From NCBI GenBank assembly GCA_910577225.1, contig CAJTMV010000006.1:87583-151582 (forward strand): 64,000 nucleotides of DNA, read 5' to 3'. Positions 24,793 through 32,651 of the stretch are shown here, piece after piece. Origin of the DNA: an uncultured Eubacterium sp. GTDB lineage: Bacteria; Bacillota; Clostridia; Lachnospirales; Lachnospiraceae. A program made the position numbers and the translations under genes. Positions within the stretch are counted from its first letter, which is position 1; every line of letters begins with the position of its first letter. The notes under the pieces were generated by a model. It ran no database searches. It worked only from the letters and a program-made list of their open reading frames with translations, and was not told the origin of the DNA.

Positions 24793-25464
24793 ATGAAACA
24801 TTCATTCCTAACGAAAAATCTGCGTTCCAGGATCCGTTTTCTGGAGCTTAAAATTGCGCTTTTGGAAGAAAACCATCAGCGTATCCATCAGATTTATAAA
24901 GAAAACGCCAGGCTGTATCACGATATGAATCATCATTTCCAGATTATTTCTTACCTGGCGCAAAAAGCGGAAAATACAGAGATCGTAAATTATGTCAGTT
25001 CCATCAGCGAACCCATCCATCAGCTGCCGGACGTGATATGGAGCGGCGTCGATCTGGTAGACGCCATCTTAAATCATACGCTGACCCTGGCCCGTGCCAG
25101 AGGCATTACCATGGATATTAATGTGGAATTTCCAAACGAATGCACGATTGCCGCCGATGATATCTGCATCATTTTATTTAACCTGCTGGATAACGCTCTT
25201 GAGAATGCATCTGCAGACGCCGAAACGTCTGTGATTCTCGTATCCATTCGCAAGATCGAACAGTTTCTGATAATTAAAGTGCAAAACCCCTGCACCGAAC
25301 CTCGCAAAAAACGATTCGGAAGATTTTTTTCTACCAAATCCAACCCTCTGCACCATGGCATCGGACTCGAAAATGTCCGCAAAACAGCAGATAAATACGG
25401 CGGAAACCTGGAAACAACTGTGAACAACGGAACATTTACAGCTGCTGTCCTGCTGTTTTTATAG
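24793..25464 (+). CDS. GHKL sensor kinase lacking a membrane sensor domain
   Basis: Only 223 residues: a short coiled-coil start (IRFLELKIALLEENHQRIHQ), the phosphoacceptor region LYHDMNHHFQII, N-box LLDNALENAS and G-box HGIGLENVRK. The ATPase is complete, but the usual six-helix N-terminal half of AgrC/HPK10 kinases is absent, so it is either a soluble kinase or a 5'-truncated gene. The ATG is preceded by TTTGGAG. It could form heterodimers with another kinase or sense a cytoplasmic signal. Confidence 0.82.
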   Translation: MKHSFLTKNLRSRIRFLELKIALLEENHQRIHQIYKENARLYHDMNHHFQIISYLAQKAENTEIVNYVSSISEPIHQLPDVIWSGVDLVDAILNHTLTLARARGITMDINVEFPNECTIAADDICIILFNLLDNALENASADAETSVILVSIRKIEQFLIIKVQNPCTEPRKKRFGRFFSTKSNPLHHGIGLENVRKTADKYGGNLETTVNNGTFTAAVLLFL

Positions 25465-25482
25465 CGGAAAGATTTATCGCTG

Positions 25483-26277
25483 TTACATGCGCGCCTCCAT
25501 CAGACTTCCCGAAGCATACCGGCGCAGTCCGCGATAAAATACAAATACAGCCGCTGTCAGAATCCCTGCTGCATAACCTGCCACTGTCAGCAGTCCGCCC
25601 ATATCAAACCGCATCATCATATGCACAGGATGATAGATCGCCATACCTGCCGGAATCACAAAATAAATCAAAAATCTGACGCCGCCGTGAAAAAGACCGT
25701 CCGGATAAGTTCCAAAACTAATCATCCCCATTGTCATATGATCTCCAAATACATTCGCACGCACAAACCAAAAGGTCAGACTTCCCATCAGTAAAGCAAA
25801 CGACGCAATAATGACTGCTCCGGTAATCGTAAACAGCAAAAACAGAAACAGCCGGTCGATTCGAAAACAAACAACGCAAAAAACCACGATTCCATACAGC
25901 AGATCTCCAATTGCTGACGTATTTGTTTCCGATGTAATCACACTCAGCAGCACATTTTTCGGGATCACCAGATACGCATCCAGTTTCCCGCCGATAATCA
26001 GTTCCGGCAATGCGAACGCCCTGGCGCATACGATCTTTGATAATCCATAGCTGGAAGCTGAAAGTCCCCATAAAAGCATCACTTCCTGAAACGTATATCC
26101 TCCGATCTGTTTTTCCAAACGAAATAAAATAACCCATTGTACAATAAAGGCCGCGTTATTGATCATCATAAAAGCGATATTTGAAAGAAACGTAACTTTA
26201 TTCAACATCTGACGCATCATATTGTATTTCAATGAAAGCAGACAAACACGCCATTGATTTTTAACCGCCGTTAACAT
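25483..26277 (-). CDS. ABC-2 type permease (DUF990-like), second subunit
   Basis: A 264-residue protein with six hydrophobic segments, resembling ABC-2 permeases of the DUF990/viologen-exporter group. Its ATG lies inside the end of the upstream permease gene (17-base overlap), so translation is coupled. Converges with the kinase gene 19 bases away. It would form an asymmetric channel with the next gene and use the shared ATPase. Substrate unknown. Confidence 0.85.
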   Translation of the reverse strand: MLTAVKNQWRVCLLSLKYNMMRQMLNKVTFLSNIAFMMINNAAFIVQWVILFRLEKQIGGYTFQEVMLLWGLSASSYGLSKIVCARAFALPELIIGGKLDAYLVIPKNVLLSVITSETNTSAIGDLLYGIVVFCVVCFRIDRLFLFLLFTITGAVIIASFALLMGSLTFWFVRANVFGDHMTMGMISFGTYPDGLFHGGVRFLIYFVIPAGMAIYHPVHMMMRFDMGGLLTVAGYAAGILTAAVFVFYRGLRRYASGSLMEARM

Positions 26278-27052
26278 ACAGTTTTTTTACCCCCTTTGCA
26301 TAAATAAAAAACATCGCTCCCAGTCCGACCGCCAGATATGCAGTCTGAGCCAGTAAAATTTCCACACATTTTCGAATGCTAAAATCTGTCGTCAGCTTGG
26401 CCGGCCCATAGCAAACGGTATAAATCGGCGTGAATTTAATGACCGACTGCATTCCCTCTGGAAATATTTCAATCGGAAATATCGCTCCCACTACCAGAAT
26501 CGCCTTATCGTACAGCCATTGAAACGGATTGGCATCTTCGATCCAAAATGAAAACAGACTGATGCATATCTTAAAAACTCCGTGAATCATAATTCCCAGA
26601 AAAATACATGGTATGGATACAAGCAGCGCCGTCAGACGAAATTCCGCCAGACGACCGACCATCACCATACCAAGCGCCACTGCAAATCCTGCATACATCG
26701 GGAGCTTTACATTCCATTCCCCCATATACTTTGCCAGAATATACAGCGTATAATGATATGGCTTGTTCATCTGATATGCGATATTTCCTCCCCGAATATC
26801 CATGGACACCTGTCTTGTCACTGTAGCAGAACCTGCGCCAAACCAGATCATCTCGGTAATTATGACATACCAGATCATCTGCTCTTTCGAATATCCCGCA
26901 ATCCGTTCACCCGGAACGGCATATATCGCGTTCCACAGCTGAATCATAACAAATATGTAAATAAAATAACTAATATATCCCGTGGCAATCTGTACCGCAT
27001 ACTGCAGATTTTCCATCCATACGGACCGATAAATAACCATATATTTTTTCAT
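26261..27052 (-). CDS. ABC-2 type permease, first subunit
   Basis: A 263-residue, six-helix permease starting MKKYMVIYRSVWMENLQYAV. I place the start at ATG 27052, which overlaps the ATPase stop by ATGA; the longer open frame upstream only mirrors the ATPase gene. Homologous to ABC-2 family subunits that occur as ATPase-permease-permease triplets exporting drugs or small toxic molecules. Confidence 0.87.
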   Translation of the reverse strand: MKKYMVIYRSVWMENLQYAVQIATGYISYFIYIFVMIQLWNAIYAVPGERIAGYSKEQMIWYVIITEMIWFGAGSATVTRQVSMDIRGGNIAYQMNKPYHYTLYILAKYMGEWNVKLPMYAGFAVALGMVMVGRLAEFRLTALLVSIPCIFLGIMIHGVFKICISLFSFWIEDANPFQWLYDKAILVVGAIFPIEIFPEGMQSVIKFTPIYTVCYGPAKLTTDFSIRKCVEILLAQTAYLAVGLGAMFFIYAKGVKKLYVNGG

Positions 27053-27888
27053 GTTTCCCGGGTCACCCGCCCTTCTGATCTGTATATTTCCGTAATGATT
27101 GTTTCCAGCGACGGTTCGCCGCCCTGTCCTGTCTGACCGCTTAAATACCGGCATTTGATATGCTCCATCGAGTCGTCGAGCATAATCTGCCCCCGATTTA
27201 CAATAATCATGCGTCTGCAAAGTTTCTCGATATCCAGCGTATCATGGCTGGTCAGAAAAATCGTCGTATGCAGCTCCTGGTTCATTTGCTGAATCAGTGA
27301 ACGGATATTTTCTTTTACCACCGGATCCAGACCGATGGTAGGTTCATCCAGAAACAAAATCTGGGGTTTATGAATAAACGCAGCCACAATCTCACAGCGA
27401 ATACGCTGCCCGAGCGAAAGGTTGCGAACCGGCGTATTCAAAAATGAACCAAGATCAAAGACTGCCGAGAGCTCACGGATACGTGATTCTGTTTCCCGAT
27501 CTGACAGATCATAAATCGCGCCAAAAAACCGAAAATTATCATATGGCGTCAGATGTGTCCAAAGCTGCTCTTTCTGTCCAAATACAGTTCCGATTTCATA
27601 GGCAAGACGCTTTCTTTTTCTGGTCGGATTCATGCCGAGCACTTCCACATTACCGCTGTCCGGATAAAGAATCCCTGTCATCATCTTGATCGTCGTACTC
27701 TTTCCTGCTCCGTTTGGTCCGATAAACGCGAGCATCTCTCCCTGTTCCACTGTAAATGAGACTCCGTCGACAGCCTTAATCTCAGTTATTTTTGGATGAA
27801 ACATCGCTTTGATACTGCCTCTCATTCCCTTTTCTTTCTGTCTTACCCGAAATGTTTTGGATAAGTCTTTGACCTTTACCACTTCCAT
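27049..27888 (-). CDS. ABC-2 exporter ATPase
   Basis: A 279-residue ATPase starting MEVVKVKDLSKTFRVRQKEK after a GGGAGGGAGAAG site. Walker A IGPNGAGKSTT, Q-loop VFGQKEQLWTHL, signature LSLGQRIR, Walker B LFLDEPTIGLDP, H-loop LTSHD. The IKAVDGVSF and GQKEQLW motifs fit the DUF990-associated ATPases. It heads a three-gene operon preceded by a folded leader and terminator (27948-28131), implying control by attenuation. Confidence 0.92.
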   Translation of the reverse strand: MEVVKVKDLSKTFRVRQKEKGMRGSIKAMFHPKITEIKAVDGVSFTVEQGEMLAFIGPNGAGKSTTIKMMTGILYPDSGNVEVLGMNPTRKRKRLAYEIGTVFGQKEQLWTHLTPYDNFRFFGAIYDLSDRETESRIRELSAVFDLGSFLNTPVRNLSLGQRIRCEIVAAFIHKPQILFLDEPTIGLDPVVKENIRSLIQQMNQELHTTIFLTSHDTLDIEKLCRRMIIVNRGQIMLDDSMEHIKCRYLSGQTGQGGEPSLETIITEIYRSEGRVTRET

Positions 27889-27947
27889 AAACTTCTCCCT
27901 CCCTGAATGAACGATTCTTTCAGATACTGTCGTATCGGTTGCCGGAT

Positions 27948-28001
27948 AAAAAAGAACCGCCTTGCTTTTGTATGTTAATACATACATGCAATGCGGTTCT
28001 T
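27948..28001 (-). terminator. Intrinsic terminator in the leader of the ABC-2 operon
   Basis: A ~24-base imperfect stem (arms begin AAGAACCGCATTGCATGTAT and end GCGGTTCTT) closed by a four-base loop, followed by TTTTTT on the minus strand, 60 bases before the ATPase start. Its location inside a leader, before the first gene, indicates conditional termination. Confidence 0.88.
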
Positions 28002-28131
28002 ACTTCTGATCTTCCTATCATGAAATTCCGGACTGGAAAATTTTGCCAGGATTCTGATTAGCGATTACCGCATAGCCAAATAAGACCTTTCATCTTACGG
28101 CCATGCAGTCTCCTGGCAAAGCGCCGGATTT
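28002..28131 (-). ncRNA. Structured 5' leader, candidate riboswitch or attenuator
   Basis: On the minus strand, TTTGCCAGGA (28120-28111) pairs with TCCTGGCAAAA (28051-28041), flanked by an outer AAATCCGG/CCGGAATTT pairing. Inside, a 10-bp helix CTGCATGGCC/GGCTATGCGG encloses a small hairpin TAAGA/TCTTA; a 16-base single-stranded stretch TAATCGCTAATCAGAA joins the helices. A perfect terminator follows, then an exporter operon. I could not match it to the consensus of the SAM, THF, ZTP, guanidine, c-di-GMP, c-di-AMP, cobalamin, TPP, glycine, lysine, fluoride or T-box classes. Pairings are seen; ligand control is inferred. Confidence 0.6.
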
Positions 28132-28309
28132 ATTTGCTGACCGTATGTTGAAAAATCTGCATAATAATAATAAACAGATAAATTATGGAACTTTGGAAGA
28201 TATTATTTATTTTTGTCATTTTTTCTCTCCTGTTTCTTCGTTTTTCTGTAAAAATAAAACAGTTGTCTGACTAATTTGAATTTTGAATAAAATATCACAG
28301 TACGAATGA

Positions 28310-28507
28310 AATGTCAAGCGTGAAATTTCCTCCCGAATGATCTGCCCGATCTTACGTGTAATACGGCGCAGCCGCAAAATAAGAAAAATATATGCCATTT
28401 GCCACATATTTCATATATCCGCCGCGCACCATCAGCGCATGGCTGTCAGTCATATCGTCCGACGGTCTCTCCCTGAAACGATCTCCTACTAATTTTTCCA
28501 GTTTCAT
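28310..28507 (-). pseudogene. proS: Truncated, frameshifted proline--tRNA ligase remnant
   Basis: ATG 28507 after a full AGGAGGAATATTTA site starts MKLEKLVGDRFRERPSDD, followed by SHALMVRGGYMKYVANGIY, the N-terminus of bacterial ProRS. A one-base shift then moves the homology to another frame (RRITRKIGQIIREEISRL) and similarity stops after ~65 codons of the ~480-570 expected. The catalytic and anticodon domains are absent. An intact proS must exist elsewhere for viability. The upstream T-box supports the identity. Confidence 0.85.
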
Positions 28508-28604
28508 TAAATATTCCTCCTCTTTCACATTGTTTATAAACATGTATCCTGTTTCTTCTAAAAATGATTCCTGATTATTCGGACAGGATTTTCAATCCAG
28601 TAAA

Positions 28605-28880
28605 AAAACGCCCCAGGCAAACACTTGCTTAGGGCGAATTCATCCATCCGCGGTACCACCTAATTTCGGAATAACTTCCGCACTGTTAAGCATAGGATAC
28701 TGCGCTACGCACGATCTGATGCTCTTTCTCTATAACGGGAGCATCCCGGTGACACTTACCTGATAGCCATCGTTCGGCTCACTGCTCAAAGACCGGTTCA
28801 GTACTCTTTCGTGAAAGGCTCACACCAGCCGCCTTCTCTCTGCTATGTCCGGATACCTGCTATTTCCTATCATCGCTTTT
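28605..28880 (-). ncRNA. T-box leader (probably proline-specific) with terminator
   Basis: The minus strand carries the T-box antiterminator core AGGTGGTACCGCGG near 28660, a long multi-hairpin Stem I region upstream, and a terminator (CGCCCTAAGCAA paired with TTGCCTGGGGCG plus seven T) at about 28605-28640. A TATAAT -10-like box lies near 28885-28890. The antiterminator UGGU is compatible with a tRNA whose discriminator base is A, as tRNA-Pro has, and the gene behind is a proS remnant. The specifier codon was not assigned with confidence. Confidence 0.88.
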
Positions 28881-29033
28881 GGATATTATAATATATAAAT
28901 ATAATTAAGCCGATTTCCATTTCTTACGTGCAGCTCTGACGAATAAATTTTATCTTTTCATATTTGACTATACGTTTAATTTTGATGGAATAGCAGCTAC
29001 TGATACTCAGAATTTTGAACCCAAAATCCCCTG

Positions 29034-29740
29034 TTACATTCGAAAAGTGTTTGTCATTGAATGTGTCATGTTTTGCATCCCCCCTTTCCTGTTTCCCTTC
29101 CTTATTTCCACATCCCGTTCTTCCCTATATTCTGCAATGTTTACTTTATACCTGTTATCATCAGTGTCTGTTACAAAATCATACCGGCAGGCGCCGTCAC
29201 TGAGTTCCTGTTTCCGGCAGTTTTTCTCTGCCTTTTTCAGTCTGCCGTATTTATCTGCAGCCGTGTTTATGGTTTCCCAGTATTGGATCTCATCTTCTGG
29301 CGCCTGCTCCCCGCACAGTTCCCAGATATTTTGAATTACCGTTTCAGAATTAAATTTCCAGCTTGTTTTTCTCATACTGTTGATATAAAAGAAAGAATAC
29401 GAGTCATAAGGAGTATGACATTTGGACAGATAATATAACTCTATAACTGGCACCTCCATCTCTTTCATCTTCTCCAGTTCCTCTTCAGTCTCTGCCCTGA
29501 ACAACGAAAGCCACAGCAGTAACATATCATCCTCACCCACATCTGACGGCAATTTGGGAAGTTCAAAGAAATGGAATCCTTTTATCCGACAACAGCGTAT
29601 GACGTGTGACCTCCAGCAGCTGGAAGAAAGAATGCTATTCTTCACATTCAAACAACAGAAAATCTATAATACTGATAACTATAATCATATGCCCGATCCG
29701 GAGCAGGTAATAATGGTTTTTCAACGCCTGATAATTCCTG
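29034..29740 (-). pseudogene. Decayed Rpn / PD-(D/E)XK nuclease family transposase
   Basis: Conserved pieces of the Rpn recombination-promoting nuclease family appear in pieces: ISIIDFLLFECEE then an in-frame TAG, FFQLLEVTRHTLLSDK, a frameshift, then FHFFELPKLPSDVGEDDMLL and FRAETEEELEKMKEMEVPV, and an EYREERDVEIRKGN end. The N-terminal catalytic part is missing. The long open frame 29034-29651 (205 codons) is only the 3' part of this relic. The adjacent gap 28881-29033 shows nothing. Confidence 0.75.
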
Positions 29741-29916
29741 CTGTACAGATGCTTATGGGTGTGCGAAAAAATAGTTTTGTGGTTAATTTTATTAACGCGT
29801 ATTTTCCCATAAAATGGGAGGTTATTTGCAAAAAATTTTTTGAACGTCAGAGCTGTCTTACGTGCCAGATTTGTTCACATATTCTATCACTATCCTCAAA
29901 CTAACCTTCTGCCAGC

Positions 29917-30039
29917 TTATATTCCTATCTTTCCACCTCTCCGTCTTCTGCTCAAATTTCTTTCCAGATGCCTGCCTTTAAACCGCATAGCATTGATGCC
30001 ATTTCCATTTACTTCCGTAATATGAACATTTCGTTTCAT
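29917..30039 (-). CDS. Hypothetical 40-residue basic peptide
   Basis: ATG 30039 follows a strong AGGAGG site at good spacing. The product begins MKRNVHITEVNGNGINAMRF and ends in an Arg-rich segment (LSRRRRGGKIGI). I do not recognise it. It could be the start of a truncated gene, since it lies beside the Rpn relic. Confidence 0.35.
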   Translation of the reverse strand: MKRNVHITEVNGNGINAMRFKGRHLERNLSRRRRGGKIGI

Positions 30040-30135
30040 GCTGCCTCCTGATTTATCCTGCCAGCATTACTCCGAAATGCCAAACGTGCATACATTTACT
30101 TAACGGCTGTTCAGGAATTACAATTGCATTTATTG

Positions 30136-30171
30136 TTGACAATATACTATTCTCATGATAGTATATTGTCA
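30136..30171 (+). promoter_or_regulatory. Promoter and overlapping PadR operator
   Basis: A perfect inverted repeat, TGACAATATACTAT-7-ATAGTATATTGTCA (30137-30171), spans a promoter with -35 TTGACA (30136-30141) and -10 TAGTAT (30159-30164), 17 bases apart. A repressor bound here would block RNA polymerase; autoregulation by the PadR protein just downstream is the likely use. Confidence 0.8.
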
Positions 30172-30202
30172 GACTAAATATATATTGTAAGGAAAATAAA
30201 AA

Positions 30203-30544
30203 ATGATAGATGAATTTGATAAACAGATAAAACGCGGTATGCTGGATGTCATTATTTTAAATATGCTGATGAAAAAATCTTATTATGGATATGAATTATT
30301 GCTGGAAATCAGATCCTGCTCGACAATTTTTAAATCTTTGAAAGAAGGTACTCTTTATCCCAGACTTTACAAACTGTCTGACCGTCATTACTTAACATGC
30401 CAACGCGAATTAAGCGATGATAAATCCAGATTAAAGAAAGTATATAGTATCACCGAAGACGGAAGGAACCAGTTAGAACAATTATTAAACATTTGGGATC
30501 ATTTTATAGAAGATATGACCAGAATATTAGAAAGGGGAAATTAG
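30203..30544 (+). CDS. PadR-family transcriptional regulator
   Basis: A 113-residue winged-helix protein (GMLDVIILNMLMKKSYYGYE, EGTLYPRLYKL) with a C-terminal dimerisation helix. PadR proteins repress their own promoter and respond to phenolics, drugs or envelope stress. The next gene is a HAAS-domain membrane protein, a pairing very common in Firmicutes, in which the membrane protein transmits a signal to the PadR regulator. The palindromic operator upstream fits autorepression. Confidence 0.92.
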   Translation: MIDEFDKQIKRGMLDVIILNMLMKKSYYGYELLLEIRSCSTIFKSLKEGTLYPRLYKLSDRHYLTCQRELSDDKSRLKKVYSITEDGRNQLEQLLNIWDHFIEDMTRILERGN

Positions 30545-30546
30545 TA

Positions 30547-31020
30547 ATGACCGAAAAAAATTATGTAAAAGCTATCCTTCGCAATCTCAACTGCTCTTCA
30601 AAAACACGAAAACAGTTTCATGATACTCTTATACAAATGATAACCGAAAAAAAAGAAAAAGGTATGAGTATGGCAGAAATTATAGATACCATTGGAGATC
30701 CGGAGGAGGTGAGTAATGAAATGAATGCGTATTTATCTGAAAAAAATTTATTTATCAGCAGAAAAATATTAACCGCATATAAATCCTGTTTGTATTGCAT
30801 CTACATCTTATGCACATTAGCGGCAGGCATCTGTTTTCATCTTTTTTCCAAACAGATTGCAGTATTAAAGTTTATTAACGATAATCAGGACGCTTCTGCT
30901 TTTATGTTTGCATCTTCGCCAATGATACCTGTACAATGGCTGGTACTTGGAATTGTATCTTTATTGATATTAATTTTAATCCTTTTGCAATATACTTTAA
31001 AAAGCAGATACATGTCCTAA
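30547..31020 (+). CDS. HAAS-domain (DUF1700-like) membrane protein
   Basis: A 157-residue protein starting 2 bases after the padR stop. Residues 1-75 form a helical HAAS signalling domain (MSMAEIIDTIGDPEEVSNEM is diagnostic), followed by two membrane helices (~80-105 and ~128-150). It probably modulates the PadR partner. The operon ends in a hairpin terminator 65 bases on. Confidence 0.82.
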   Translation: MTEKNYVKAILRNLNCSSKTRKQFHDTLIQMITEKKEKGMSMAEIIDTIGDPEEVSNEMNAYLSEKNLFISRKILTAYKSCLYCIYILCTLAAGICFHLFSKQIAVLKFINDNQDASAFMFASSPMIPVQWLVLGIVSLLILILILLQYTLKSRYMS

Positions 31021-31083
31021 TCTATGAATCGCCATTTAAGGCAGTGTAAAGCTGCACATGAGAAAATCTCTTATCCAGATACT

Positions 31084-31122
31084 AAAAAAGGTCTGAAAAC
31101 CATCGTTTTCAGACCTTTTATC
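31084..31122. terminator. Bidirectional terminator
   Basis: AAAAAAGGTCTGAAAAC and GTTTTCAGACCTTTT form a stem with A/T runs on both sides, between the convergent padR operon and the sugar kinase operon. Confidence 0.9.
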
Positions 31123-31155
31123 TAAATAAATCTTAATTTAACAATTTCACATTAC

Positions 31156-32622
31156 TTACATTTCCCGAAACAATTCCTTCAGCTTCGGATAAATGCTCCG
31201 AAACGTCTGGTAACGCTGTTCATATAGCGCTGCCAGTTCTGCGTCCGGTTCTATCGTATCCGTCACTTTTACAATCGCCTCTGCTGCCTGCGCTACGCTT
31301 TCGTATTCTCCATTGGCCACTGCTGCCAGCATTGCTCCGCCGAGCGCCGGTCCTTCTTCGTTCTCCAGGGTATCTACTTTCATATTTAAAATATTCGCGA
31401 TCATCTTTTTCCATAAAGAGCTCTTCGCTCCGCCGCCGCAAATCTTTGTTCGCTCGATCTGAATACCGAGCAGCTTCGCGACTTCAAAAGAATCCCGCAA
31501 TGCAAACGCGACGCCTTCCAGTACTGCCTGGGTCAGATCGGTGCGGGTCGTGTCCATGGTCATGCCAATAAAGGTTCCCCTTGCTTTTGGATCATTATGC
31601 GGAGAACGCTCTCCCATTAAATATGGCAGGAAATACACATGGTTCTCTCCGAGTTTTGTAATTCCTTCCTGCTGCGCAGCAAAATCTTTCGTTTCTAAAA
31701 TATCTTCCATCCACCATTTATTGCAGGATGCCGCGCTGAGCATACAGCCCATCAGATGATAATGCCCATCTGCGTGCGCGAACGCATGCAGCGCATTATG
31801 GCTGTCTACCGCAAACTGCCCGCTGGCGATAAATACCGTTCCGCTCGTTCCAAGAGAAATGTTGCAGCTGCCATCTCCAACTGTTCCGGTTCCTACAGCC
31901 GCCGCAGCGTTATCTCCTGCTCCGGCAGCAACGATTACCGTCTCCGGCAGCGCCAGCATCCTGGCTGTTTCCGGCAGCAGCGTTCCGACCGCTTCATAGC
32001 TTTCGTATATGTGTGCCAGCTGCTGTTCCTGTATTCCGCATATTTCGATCATTTCTTTTGACCAGCATTTCTTTTCCACATCCATCAGAAGCATACCGGA
32101 AGCATCCGATACGTCTGTGCAGTGTACGCCTGTCAGCCTGTATGCAATATAATCTTTCGGAAGCATGATTTTGGATATCCGGGCAAACAGTTCCGGTTCA
32201 TGCTTTTTCATCCACAGCAGTTTTGGAGCGGTAAAACCTGCAAACGCAATATTCGCCGTATATTGTGACAACTTTTCTTTTCCGATTGTCTCATTCAGAT
32301 ATTCTGTTTCTTCCATGGTCCTGCCGTCGTTCCACAAGATCGCAGGACGTAACACCTCGTCTTTTTCATCCAGCGCTACCAGCCCATGCATCTGGCCTCC
32401 AAAGCTGATGCCTGCCACCTGACTTTTATCCGCGTCTGCCGTCAGCTCTCTGATGCCTGCCACGCAGGCCTCCCACCAGTCGGACGGATTCTGCTCCGAC
32501 CAGCCTGGATGCGGAAAACTAATCGGATATTCTTTGGATACAATTTTTTCTATCGTTCCATCTGTGCGCATCAGCAGCAGCTTAACGGCTGACGTACCAA
32601 GATCGATGCCTATATATAACAT
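31156..32622 (-). CDS. xylB: Xylulokinase-like FGGY carbohydrate kinase
   Basis: A 488-residue kinase beginning MLYIGIDLGTSAVKLLLMRT (phosphate-1 motif), with GQMHGLVALDE, the FGGY signature region around PYLMGERSPHNDPKARG and the adenosine motif ICGGGAKSSLWKKM. Length and motifs match XylB, which phosphorylates D-xylulose with ATP. It is 29 bases downstream of an isomerase gene, so the real substrate may be the ketose that isomerase produces. Confidence 0.88.
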   Translation of the reverse strand: MLYIGIDLGTSAVKLLLMRTDGTIEKIVSKEYPISFPHPGWSEQNPSDWWEACVAGIRELTADADKSQVAGISFGGQMHGLVALDEKDEVLRPAILWNDGRTMEETEYLNETIGKEKLSQYTANIAFAGFTAPKLLWMKKHEPELFARISKIMLPKDYIAYRLTGVHCTDVSDASGMLLMDVEKKCWSKEMIEICGIQEQQLAHIYESYEAVGTLLPETARMLALPETVIVAAGAGDNAAAAVGTGTVGDGSCNISLGTSGTVFIASGQFAVDSHNALHAFAHADGHYHLMGCMLSAASCNKWWMEDILETKDFAAQQEGITKLGENHVYFLPYLMGERSPHNDPKARGTFIGMTMDTTRTDLTQAVLEGVAFALRDSFEVAKLLGIQIERTKICGGGAKSSLWKKMIANILNMKVDTLENEEGPALGGAMLAAVANGEYESVAQAAEAIVKVTDTIEPDAELAALYEQRYQTFRSIYPKLKELFREM

Positions 32623-32651
32623 ATCATTCTCCTTAAAATCCTTTCGGATAT

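Noticed and set aside
26582..27136. 184-codon plus-strand frame over the ABC-2 permease
   Set aside because: Histidine/proline-rich antisense shadow of a clear membrane protein.
28216..28407. 63-codon minus-strand frame taken alone as a gene
   Set aside because: It is the frameshifted continuation of the proS remnant (RRITRKIGQIIREEI) and not an independent gene.
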